This document shows, in pieces, positions 14,101 to 23,549 of a stretch of 64,000 nt of DNA. Location: assembly GCA_027625915.1 (NCBI GenBank), contig JANTQA010000072.1, forward strand, positions 1,116,001 to 1,180,000, read 5' to 3'. The stretch's first letter is position 1. Every line of letters starts with the position of its first letter. The position numbers and the translations under genes are program-made. The notes under the pieces are model-generated. The model was not told the origin of the DNA. It was given only the letters and a program-made list of their open reading frames with translations, and ran no database searches. This stretch comes from Anaeramoeba flamelloides (lineage: Eukaryota; Metamonada; Anaeramoebidae).

Positions 14101-15649
14101 GTATTTTATAGAGTATGAAAAAGAAATATTTTATCACCATTAAAGCTCTTAACATAAAATCGATTTATTTTCAATTTCAAATTACAGAAATCACAGAAAT
14201 CACAGAAATCACAGAAACCTAAAATCTTCTAATTTAAGATAATTTCAAAGTTTATCATTTTGAATACACCTTTTATAACAAATTTAGAATTGGTAAAGAA
14301 TAAAAGTGACTGAATTGGTTTGTGAGAAATAAAAATCATAAAGTTATCAAAATTTGAGATTCGGGTTTCTGTGATTTCTGTGATTTCTGTGATTTCTGTA
14401 TTTACTTTATCAAAAAGAAATGAAATTACTCTGGACTTCTTTTTGAACTTTTAGAAGGAAGACCTTCCAAGATCTTTCGTGTTTTTTTTTTTTTTTTTTG
14501 TAAAAGTTTTTGGCTTGTTAATATAAGTCCGCTTGTTAAAAGCTAAACAAAACTTTTTGTTTTTAAAAGACGAACTATTTGTTTTTTTTTTGACTTCAGA
14601 AAAATTTTTTAAAGAATAATTTTATTGATCTTAGTGCTTTTTCATTTCAGTGTTTCTGGATTCAAGTTAATTTAGGAATGGATTTTGTTCAATTTTCTCT
14701 TGAAAAGACAAATTAAAATTTCTAATACAATTCCCCTTTAATTTTGACATCAAGAGACAGATCATTTGAGAAAAGATCAAAAAAGGAATTTAGATATTTC
14801 CCATTTGCCATTTTATGTTTCAAGACATGAAAATTCTAACTCTACTTTTAGTTTTCTCATCTTTTTTTATAAAAGCCCTTTTGGAACATTAACTAATATT
14901 TGGTATCTTTTATTTAATATGGTAATTCCAAATAGAGAATTGATTAAAAACAAAATTTGTTATTAAGATTCAATTTAAAATTTATTATTGAAAAAATAGT
15001 TTCTTGAATGGAAAAGTTACATATTTTAAATTTATTCTTTGCAAAATTAAAAAACAAGTTCGCTTAATTATATTTCCCTTAATCCGATTTTCTGAATTCT
15101 TCTTGCGTTTACACCTGGGGATTTTCACATTTAATACAAATCTCCAAATAGGATAAAATATTTGATTTTCAAAATTGCAAAAAAAAAAAATATTTCTCGA
15201 TTTTAAATAATTAAACACTATTATTATTAATAATATTTTTTACTTTTTACTTTTTTTATAGGTATTTTCGTGGTGCACAGGGGGCAATAGTAGTTTATGA
15301 TATAACTGATCAAAATAGTTTTGACAGGGCGAAAGAATGGATTGGTGAAATTAGGGAAAGGAGTCCACAAAAGACTAAAATTGTTCTTCTTGGTAATAAA
15401 ATTGATAAAGAGGGGAGGGCAATACCTAAAGAAACAGGAAGAAAATTAGCAAATGAAAAAAACCTTTTATTCTTTGAAAGTTCTGCAAAAACTGGCGAAG
15501 GCATCAACATCGTTTTTAATGAGCTAGCAAAGGTGATTATACAAGATTTCAATGACAACGCTTCCGATTCAGAAAGTGAGACTGAATCAGAAAGTTTTGA
15601 ACTTACAAAAAAAACAAAAAAAAATGTACAGGGTGGCGGTTGTTGTTAA
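6393..15649 (+). CDS. Rab5-like small GTPase, three exons
   Basis: The exons are 6393-6569, 6669-6709 (41 nt) and 15262-15649. Joined, they give a complete 201-aa Rab. The P-loop GESSVGKS lies at residues 12-19. The switch I threonine is T37 in TTVGAAF, and the GAAF motif is Rab5-like. DTAGQE is at 60-65, followed by RGAQGAIVVYD. NKID is at 118-121 and SAK at 147-149. An acidic Ser/Glu linker precedes the C-terminal GGGCC, a double-cysteine geranylgeranylation signal. Splice phases agree (0, then 2): the donors are GTTTGT and GTAATT and both acceptors are AG. By family knowledge it would switch between GTP and GDP to control early-endosome traffic. The catalytic glutamine (Q64) and all nucleotide-contact motifs are present. 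The CC tail differs from the CCSN-type tail of animal Rab5, so a lineage-specific Rab5/21/22-group member is possible. Intron 2 is 8.55 kb. Confidence 0.93.
8040..8103 (+). repeat. (CA)n microsatellite followed by (AT)n
   Basis: About 26 uninterrupted AC dinucleotides run straight into a short AT run. It lies inside the giant Rab intron and is probably length-variable between isolates. Confidence 0.95.
8944..10040. repeat. 1.1-kb dispersed repeat, copy 1 (inside Rab intron)
   Basis: It aligns in the same orientation to 16374-17480 through shared blocks such as AAATGAAATCTTGTAAAGAT at the left, TTGTGTTTCGACTTATGAA, TTGGTCTTATTCACAAG, AAAATCGAATTTCATCTTT and GTAGATCAGAATTTTTT at the right. Differences are scattered substitutions and small indels, so this is an old duplicate. 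No terminal inverted repeat was seen and no protein is recognisable. The nature of the repeat (unknown transposon or segmental copy) is open. Confidence 0.75.
11400..12700. repeat. 1.3-kb dispersed repeat, copy in Rab intron
   Basis: Blocks are shared in order with 49970-52090: AATCTCACAAATTTTTG, then CAGTTAGAT, GAAAAA..GG..GGAAAAAA, and near the right end TCTGAATAAGGCT-like and TTTTTCATTAAAAA. Part of the neighbouring sequence (AACAACGATCCCCAAATGAA at 11228) recurs at 36647. Boundaries are approximate. No coding capacity is recognised. Confidence 0.5.
13153..13676 (-). mobile_element. TA-flanked inverted-repeat element (CAGTCAAAGGG family), inverted copy
   Basis: The right end, TTTTACTGAAAAAGAGTT before TA, is the reverse complement of the left end of the element at 52904-53463. 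The interior (CTATTTCTTCAATAAAACTG and AATGAAAAAGTCACTTTATT) matches that element in reverse orientation. It lies in the giant Rab intron. Confidence 0.65.
14184..14399. repeat. Inverted repeat built from a 9-bp tandem unit
   Basis: Four tandem ACAGAAATC units at 14184-14219 face four complementary GATTTCTGT units at 14363-14399. The right arm starts with GGGTTTCTG, the complement of the last left unit. The 143-bp loop is ordinary A/T-rich sequence. In the Rab pre-mRNA this could fold into a long stem. Confidence 0.85.
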
Positions 15650-18600
15650 TATTTTAATAACAATATTTCTTTTTATCGATTCTTATTTTTCTATTTATCC
15701 TTTGATTTATATAAATTTATATTAATTTTTTTTTTTTTTTTTATTAAATATATTTTATTTTAATAAATGAGTAATTGAATGAAATAAACAATTACTCAAA
15801 ATTAATTTTTATCTATTAAAAAAGTTAATAAAATTATTTTTAAGAAATAATTTTGTTGTTTTACAAGTAATATTACAAGAGTTGTCCAAAATCAAATCTG
15901 GTAAACGAGTGTAAAAAAAAATGTCTTTATTTGTTATTTTTTTTTGATAAATTAGTGTTTCTTTTTTTAAAAGTATCATAATAATTATATATTTTGTGTT
16001 TTATTAAAAAAAATAAACATTAAATTTAACACGAAAGTTGGAGAACCTGTATTTTGAAAAATGAACTTTTTTGGAAAAATCTGAACTGGTGCGAACTAGA
16101 GAGTAATAAAAAAATTTTTTTGGTGATTTCCTAATCATTGATCAGTGGGCTTGTTTTATGTAAAATTTTTGTTTCGATAAGATTTTTGAAAAATCAATAT
16201 TTTTATCTAGGTTTTTTTGGATATAATGGGAAAATAATCAACCCAAGATTAAAAAGATAAAAGGGGCTGTTACTATAGATTTAAAAGTAATGAGATTTTA
16301 AGAGAATTTTTTATTTAAATATCCAATTGAAATTATTTCAAATTGGTTTTGGCTTTTCCTTTATTAAGGGAAAATATTTTTAAAAATAAAATGAAATCTT
16401 GTAAAGATCTTGACAAATTTTTTTTTTGTAATTTGTGTTTCGACTTATGAAATGGTGAGTTAACCTCATTTGAACAAAATATTAATTTGAGTCTCTCATT
16501 TGAAATTCAAAATTCGCATGTTTCCAATATAAAACCAAAAAATAGTAATTTATCATTTTTATTAACAATTAAGTTAATTCTTGAAAATTCAAAAACGTAT
16601 TTTTGGTTTTATGTTGAAAAGTATTGATTTGAGAGAGAGTTTTTTTATTCGGTTCTACTTTTCAATGATTAATATTTCCTTTCAAATACCAGTTAATAAA
16701 ACTCATTGTATTATTGGTGATTGAATAAATGAATATTAGATAGAAGTTTAACAAAAGTTTGCCAATTAAATCGAGATCTATTAAGCAAAATTTTTTTATA
16801 TTCTTTAATGATTCAAAAAAAGTTGTTTTCTCGGATTTTCAAAAAATGAAAAAAAATTTTCAATTAAAAAATTGTTTGGTCTTATTCACAAGAATCCTTC
16901 TAATAATTTAAATCTTTTTTGGAAGAAAAAAAATGGTTTTGAATTTTGAGGATAAAATTACTTTAATTCTCAAAATATCTTCAAAAACAGTTATTTTGAA
17001 AAATCGAATTTCATCTTTCTGATCAAAAACAAAATTTCATGTAAAATTTTTAAATGACTTTAAAACTTTAATTATTATAACTATCATTCTTAAAAAAATA
17101 CAATTATTTTTCAATCGGTTGAATAAATCAATTTTTTTTGATTAACCAAAAGAATTATCTCAATAAGGGAAAAAACGCGTTATATTAATATCCATGGTTA
17201 CAAATACTTGATGGTGTATTATAATGGTGGAAATAACAAAAGTGGTAAAAAAAATTTTATAATGTGAGAAATATTATGAATTTAATTGGTTTCTTTTTCA
17301 AAAAAAATGAAAAAAAAAATTGATCTCTAACAAATAAATTTTTCTTTTTTGGGTTTCTTAGTAGATCAGAATTTTTTAACACTTGACATATACCAAATTT
17401 GTAATTAGAGGATATCTCCAATAATATATTTTAAATTTTTACTTGTTGCCGTAGAAGACTGATCTGTTAAATACTTATTAGTTTCATGATATTTTTTTTT
17501 TTTACCTTCGAATATTTAATTTATCTAACTTTAGTACTCTAATTTACTCAATATTTCCCAATATATTCTTTATTAATAAATATGGAATCTTACTATTTGT
17601 GGGAGAATTCAGAAAAATTACAATCCTAATAACAATGAATCTTGTATTTATATCAATTTTTTTTAATAAATTAAAAACAATAATTCATTTCTGATTTAGA
17701 AAAATCAAATATTTTATTATTATTAGAATAATTATTTTTGAAGGTTTGAAAATATTTTTGTGATTAATAATTGGGAAATATATGATTCTAGACTTAAATT
17801 TCTATAAGGAAATGTACTTATTAGAGTTTGGAGTTTAATTTATACTAAACCAATTATAATAATAATAATAATAAAGAAATTCTTTTTCTATATAAATACA
17901 ACCATTTCAATATTCCAAGTTATTAATTTTGGGAGAAATTATAATCAAGAAATATATTTTTAATACAAAATATAAACTCGAAATATTTCAAAAAAATATG
18001 ATAAATTTTAATTTTCAAATATTAATACTAAAAAAAAAATTAATTATTTTTCATACTTATAATTATTAATAACCTCGTTAAATATAATAAATTCACATTT
18101 TTTGGAATATTTAACCTACCAAAAATTAAATATTATCTGTCTCGAGTATTTGTTCAAAATTAATGTAAAATTTCAAAAAAATATTCAATATAATAATCAA
18201 AAAAAAATGTTTTATAATATATAAATTAATGAAAAACAATCTAAATTTATCTGAAAACTTAATGAATGATAATAAAAAAATATCATTTTATAATAACATT
18301 TTAAGTGTTAATTTTATATTTTTAGTTGATTTAAAAATCATTTAATTTGAAAACTTAAATGATCAAATAATATGAACAATTGGCAATTTTAATTTATTTT
18401 TTTTTTCTTTCATCTCTTAATTATTGAAAAAAAAGGTTAAAAAATTGTTGATTATTAAGATATTAAACCCCTTCTTAAAAAAAATATTTATTTATTTATT
18501 GATTTATTTATCGTAAAAGTAGTCAATATTCTATTTTTCCTTTTTGAAAAAACAAAAAAGTAACTTTAAAAAAAAGTGGTTGGGTGATTAATTTTCTATT

Positions 18601-18744
18601 TTATTAAAAAAAAAAAAAAAAAAAGTTTACTAGTTAGTCATCTATGATAATAATAACAAGTTTTTGGCAATGTTCAAAAACTGTTAAATAGAAAAACCTA
18701 CCAATTAAAACTGTAAATTATTTTTGAGATAAATAATATATATA
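15650..18744 (+). other. Gene-free spacer after the Rab gene
   Basis: A likely poly(A) signal, AATAAA, lies near 15762, about 115 bases after the Rab stop codon. The rest holds copy 2 of the 1.1-kb dispersed repeat and A/T-rich sequence without supportable exons. Confidence 0.55.
16374..17480. repeat. 1.1-kb dispersed repeat, copy 2
   Basis: This is the same-orientation partner of 8944-10040, about 7.4 kb downstream. The two copies bracket the last exon of the Rab gene, so recombination between them would delete or duplicate Rab exon 3. No open frame longer than about 60 codons is kept in either copy in the same place. Confidence 0.75.
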
Positions 18745-19275
18745 AACTTTGGTTCAGTCAAAGGTGTCCAAATATTGTTTCAAACATCAATGATTTTAAT
18801 TTCAAGAATTGAACTTTGAAAAAAAAAAAAATAAGTTGAATAATACAAATCATAGATTAATTGATACCTGTCTGAAGAAAAATATTATTTCAATAAATTT
18901 TAATAAAAATTGAAAAATTCCAATTCTTATTTTCACATTGCGAAAAACAACAATTTTAATTTTGAAATTCAATTGAAAATCTCAATGAAATTCAATAGAA
19001 ACCAATATCATTACTCTAGTACCTGCTCTAATATTTCAGTAAGATTAGAATAATAAGTTTTTACCTAAATTTAATCGATCTTGCAATACAAAAAAAAAAT
19101 TTCAAATAAATTTGGTGTTAAAAAAAATTCGAAAAATAAAAAAGTAAAAAGTAAAAAAAAAATTAAATTTTGAAAATTCAATATTAAATTAACACTTCTA
19201 ATATCAATTAAAATCCATATAAACATATGTAATTCACCCACCACAACTGGGAAACTTTAATTGGAAAAAGATTTC
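18745..19275. mobile_element. TA-flanked inverted-repeat element (CAGTCAAAGGG family)
   Basis: The left end, after TATA, reads AACTTTGGTTCAGTCAAAGG. The right end (AACTTTAATTGGAAAAAGATTTC) is a decayed inverted copy. The interior is collinear with 2961-3662 but without the nested insertion. It abuts the element at 19290. Confidence 0.65.
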
Positions 19276-19289
19276 TATATATATATATA

Positions 19290-19825
19290 AAAACTAAAAT
19301 TCAAAATTTTCCACACAGCTAAAACGTTCCAAACAATCACAATAATACAATTTCATTGAAATTGGAGATAATTTTGATTTTTGTAAAATATGAAAATCAT
19401 TTTTTCATATTTTAGTTGTTTTTTTCATTTCATTGTTTGAATTGCGTAACTTGTTTTGTTGAATCAAATTGTTTTTGAACAATAGATATTAGGTTAAAGT
19501 TGAGTTGTTCCAAATAGAAGAACACAAATAAAATTAGTTGGTAGTATGAAACCTTTTGATTGATCAATAATTCCTAATAGAATTTAAACAAGTTTATTGA
19601 TGTATTTTTTTGTTTTGCTCGCTCCAAAATTTTTAACACACCTATGATTTATTTGTATGGATTTTTATTTATTTATTGTTTTGTGAGTATTGTAATTTAT
19701 AAAAAAGTGTTTAACATTTCAATTAGTGAATGGTTCTAATTTGGTAAATCTTCTTGAATTGATTAAATAAGTTTTTTTTTTTCACAAATAGAATTTTGGT
19801 TTGTTAAAAATTTTGAATTGGGGTT
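19290..19825 (+). mobile_element. 535-bp TA element, copy 1 of an inverted pair
   Basis: It has terminal inverted repeats: AACTAAAATTCAAAATTTT at the left and the counterpart GAATTGGGGTT at the right, with TA flanks. It is nearly complementary over its full length to 25997-26531. Shared landmarks include CCACACAGCTAAAACGTTCC, AGTTGTTCCAAATAGAAGAA and GCTCGCTCCAAAATTTTTAA. No coding capacity. Confidence 0.8.
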
Positions 19826-20738
19826 TATATATACTTAATATCTAGATATATAGATAGATATATATGAAAGGAAAAAATCAAGAAAGAAAAAACAAATCAA
19901 CAGTTAGAGAGATCTGATAAGGATGTAATAATGTGATTCCAGGATACTAAGTTATTTCTGAATTGAAGAGACTATTAAAATATCTCTTGAAGATTTGTAA
20001 AATTTATGATCCTAAAATAAGACATTATAAGTTTGCTTTTTTTTTATAATTTTTTATTTTGTTTGTTATTTTTCCCATGATGTTTTTAATCAAAATTTTT
20101 TTGATAAGTTCTTTCTAATTATTTCCATTTCTTTGGTATTTTGAAACCCCCAACAAGAAATAATCTAAATTTTCTCTCATATTTTTCAGTTTTTTTGTTT
20201 TTACACAATTAGATCAAAGTTTGTATTTATTTTCTTTTTGAAAATATTTAATATATATTTTGAAAAAGAACAAATTTTCATGAATTACCCTTAATAATTT
20301 TTATTAATATATCTTTGCAATTTAAATAAAGTTTATTCTAACACTTTTTGAATTATTTTGAAAACAAACGGTAATTCAAATTAAGGTATTTTGAAAAAAG
20401 GGTGACATTTTTTTTAAATCATATATTTTTAGAAATATTTCTTTTGAAATCCGCAATATTAAATTAAAAAGAATATGAATATTAATTGATCCAATGTCTA
20501 TCGTAAGAATTTCATAATATATTCCATAAAGTATTTTCAAAATAAGGGTCAAAAATTGCTACTTTTTGTCGAGAAAACAATACCCATTCATTTTCAATAA
20601 AAATTGGGCAATGTAACAAGGATATGACTGATTGTTTAAAAAATAATTTCAGTTATAAGTAACAGTTTCTATTATAAATTTTGTTAAAAATAACCATCTT
20701 CTTTTAAAAACTTTTTATAATCGCAAATTTTAAAATTT

Positions 20739-21222
20739 CAGTGATCAAAATAATACGTGACAAATGACTATAATCCATGTTTCAAAATATAATCCATGTT
20801 TATTTTCTTATTGTTCCAATGCAGTATCCAATTCTCTGCCCAATCATTTACCTAAGTTCAAATCTATTTTGAAAGTAAAATTGTTGATTCTTTTAGTAAA
20901 TTCTAAATTAAGCATGAAATTTAGTTGAAATTTTTTCGTAATTTTTTTGATTTTTTTGAATTTTTTTGTTTTTTTTTTGATAATAAAAATTTTCTCCCAA
21001 ATTTACTCTATTTTTTGAGATAAATATTCAAATTTGAACCTTCATTTTTAGAATTTCTTTTTGAATAATAGAACTTTAAGAAATCAGTATCTTATTTTTT
21101 TACTTGTTGTTTATTGTTGGTTTCTTTTATTGGTTAATGGATAGGAATTCTATACCAAAAAATCACTTGTTTTTATTTTGGAACACGATTAAACTTTTCT
21201 GTAAGCATTATTTTGACCACAG
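20739..21222 (+). mobile_element. 480-bp Tc1/mariner-type MITE, copy 1
   Basis: It begins CAGTGATCAAAATAATACG and ends TTTTGACCACAG. It aligns along its length with 53799-54276 (shared CTATAATCC.TGTTTCAAAATAT, GAACCTTCATTTTTAGAATT and TTGGTTTCTTT-type blocks). The ends resemble the CAGTGGTCAAAAT termini common in mariner relatives. The flanking TA is no longer recognisable at this copy. Its right end provides the AG that precedes the exon at 21223. Confidence 0.75.
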
Positions 21223-21812
21223 CAATAACCAATTTGCCACCAAAAAAAAGAGATCAAATAAAATCTAGATCAGAAATTCTAAAATCTTTTATTTCTGAAA
21301 TGACATACGAACAAAACCTAAATAAAAAGTTATCTAAACATTGTTTCTCTAAACTGAGTTCTAACGAATTTAATGATTTAAGGAAATCATTTTACAGTCA
21401 ATGGGTAGTTTGGAGTTTGTGAATTATATGTGTTTAAAACGTTTGAATTGATAATTGAAGAAAAAATTTATTTTCTAAAATTTTAAAATTTAATTTTTTT
21501 TTGCTTTTTTCTTTTTATTTTTTCGAATTTTTTTTAATACCAAATTTATTTGAAATTTTTAATTTTATTTTTGAAATATTGATAATCACTTGATAAAGAA
21601 ATGTTATTTTATGGTTATTAAAACAATAAAAATGATTGTTGAGGAATGATATTTGTTTACCTTGGAATTTCATCAAGATCTTCAATTGAAGATCAAAATA
21701 TACATTGTTGTTTTTCTTGATAATGACGAAGTATTTAGTTTTTTTAATTTTTAAGAAAATATATTAATTTATTTATTTGATTTCAGGCCGTATTGGGACT
21801 TTTCTTTGATAG
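21223..21812 (+). CDS. Fragmentary multi-exon gene, possible RhoGEF (DH) domain
   Basis: There are two exon-like blocks. The first, 21223-21404, lies between AG (the transposon end TTTTGACCACAG) and donor GTAGTT. It encodes a coding-like segment: PPKKRDQIKSRSEILKSF, then ISEMTYEQNLNKKL, then LSSNEFNDLRKSFYSQW. The second, 21787-21812, lies between TTTCAG and GTATTA, is in phase and adds AVLGLFFDR. The spacing E..Y...L after a basic run, followed by an LSS..F...F helix, recalls the first helices of a Dbl-homology domain; this is pattern matching only. No start codon, earlier exon or later exon was found. One alternative acceptor (near 21847) would continue with a short frame. It could be a pseudogene or an exon set of a longer gene. 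Confidence 0.38.
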
Positions 21813-22554
21813 GTATTATTCTACGTCTTTTTTTTTGATCTTCAAAGGTCAATGATAAAAAATAATGGATATTTGGAAACAAGGTTGCAGATGCTTTGAC
21901 CGAATCAAAGTTTAGTTACATTTTTGTATTGATTTATTAAACAGTTTTTCGAAAACTGAATAAAGATTTTGTTCTCAATACAACAAATAGTAATTCAACA
22001 TTCTACAAAAGATGACACAGAGAACAATTAAAGAATGACAGGAATTGAACATTCGACAAAATTCTTTCAAAGACTTTTTGGAACTTTCATCCTACTCAGT
22101 TCTGATCCTTTCAAGATTAAGATCATGATATTCTTTCATCATTTTTCAAATTTCAAATACTTGATACAATTTTAATAAAGCAAAAACAGTTTGGTTTAAA
22201 AAATATAATTTTTAGAATTTGTGTGTTTGTTAGAAATTTAATCTAAATTAAAAAATATTTGTATATTTTTTGAACATTTGAAACTGTTTTGCAGAAAATA
22301 GGAAATTTGAAAGTTGTTTAAATTATATTTTTTTAAAGAGTTTGACTTGTAAAAACTTTTAAATTGAAAGTTATTGCATTTTGATCTTGTAAAACCTTTT
22401 AAAATTTGAAATAATTCCAAAAACCAAAACACAAAGAATTAAAAAAAATGTTGTAATGATATTTTAGCTATTTTTGTTGTGTCGTTCAAAAATATAATTC
22501 ATTTTTTTTATTTTACAATCCTTATCATTTTAACAAACAAAACAATACCAACCA

Positions 22555-22932
22555 ATGATACTTACAATTAGAATTGTCAAAAATTTTGAATACGGGGTTG
22601 TAAAATACCTTGTACTGAAAGATTTGGAAGAAACAGTCAAAATAGGTGAATTAAAAGAACGTTTGAAAAAAATAATCAAAACCGATTCAAAATTTCTGCC
22701 TTTTAGGAGTGTAGAATATGAGACCATCAAAATTTTCTCTTTTCCATTCCAAAATAAAGAAGACAATTTTGTGATCAACCTTACAAAAGATGACGAGTGG
22801 ATACTTGATGACGAAAAAACACTTAAAGAATGTAACCTCGAAAACGAATGTGAGATCTCTTTTTTCAATTTTCAAATGTACCAAACTTTTAAAGAAAACC
22901 CAAAGAGGGTTTTTGACCTAAAAAAAAATTAA
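22555..22932 (+). CDS. Small protein with ubiquitin-like fold (FERM F0-like)
   Basis: This 125-aa frame starts at ATG in an A-rich context (ACCAACCAATG) and ends at TAA, with AATAAA a few bases later. The residue pattern is that of a ubiquitin-like beta-grasp domain: strands LTIRIVKNFEYG and VVKYLVLKDLEE, helix IGELKERLKKIIK, and a late segment with W, LDDEKTLKECN and LENECEISFF. That last part resembles the end of the F0 or ubiquitin-like modules of cytoskeletal adaptors such as talin, where a Trp-Leu and 'tL.e..l..gd.ie' pattern recurs. The family is not identified. A weak donor (AGAGGTTTTT) near the end leaves open that it is the first exon of a larger gene. The coding sense is supported by codon composition and by absence of low complexity. 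Confidence 0.7.
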   Translation: MILTIRIVKNFEYGVVKYLVLKDLEETVKIGELKERLKKIIKTDSKFLPFRSVEYETIKIFSFPFQNKEDNFVINLTKDDEWILDDEKTLKECNLENECEISFFNFQMYQTFKENPKRVFDLKKN

Positions 22933-23005
22933 TTCAATAAACTCTTTCTTGAAGGCTCTCGTCCTAAATTCAAAAAAAACTTGAATTTTAAAGTTTTGTT
23001 TAATT

Positions 23006-23038
<33 letters not shown>

Positions 23039-23549
23039 CAAAACAAGATATAACGGCACCTGAGAAATTAAAAACACTTTAAAGTAATTCAAAATCTAGT
23101 AGTGCAATTTCCATTGTTAAGAAGTAACATAAAATAACCCGATCCCAGAAAACACACCTTCACTGTTTTCCCAGTTTTTTTTTTTTTATCAAAGCAAGTT
23201 TTCTCAGAACATCCAAAACCAAAACTAAAGTTCATTAATTAGTGCAAGCCAAATTTCTATTTTATCAAAATCCAGGTGACAAACCTTGCTTTTCACTTAA
23301 CAGTATTCCATTTATAAGTGAGTGAACATTTACCCTTTACTTGTTTGTTTTGTCATTTACAAAGAATCTTTATTCAAAGAGATCCTTTTAACTTTAGTTA
23401 GCTCATTTTCATCACTTAATTTTTTTGTATAGAGCTATTAAAGGTTAGTTCTGATTTTATATTTTTCAGAAAAAACGAGAACTGTGTAACTACAACAATA
23501 CCCGTAATAAAAAAAGAAGATATTGAGATGAAAATTTTTTTAATCTTAA

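Larger units (their letters stand above)
6710..15261 (+). other. Giant intron 2 of the Rab5-like gene (8552 bp)
   Basis: It is bounded by donor GTAATTTTTT after a 41-nt exon and by acceptor TTTTTTATAG before TAT TTT CGT GGT. The codon ATG (Met73) is split across it. It holds a (CA)n run, one copy of a 1.1-kb dispersed repeat, a 1.3-kb repeat, a TA-flanked element at 13153-13676 and a 9-bp-unit inverted repeat at 14184-14399. Open frames inside (9532-9771, 13717-14070, 14766-14966) are F/I/L/K/N-rich, show no recognisable motif, and I do not call them genes. Confidence 0.88.
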
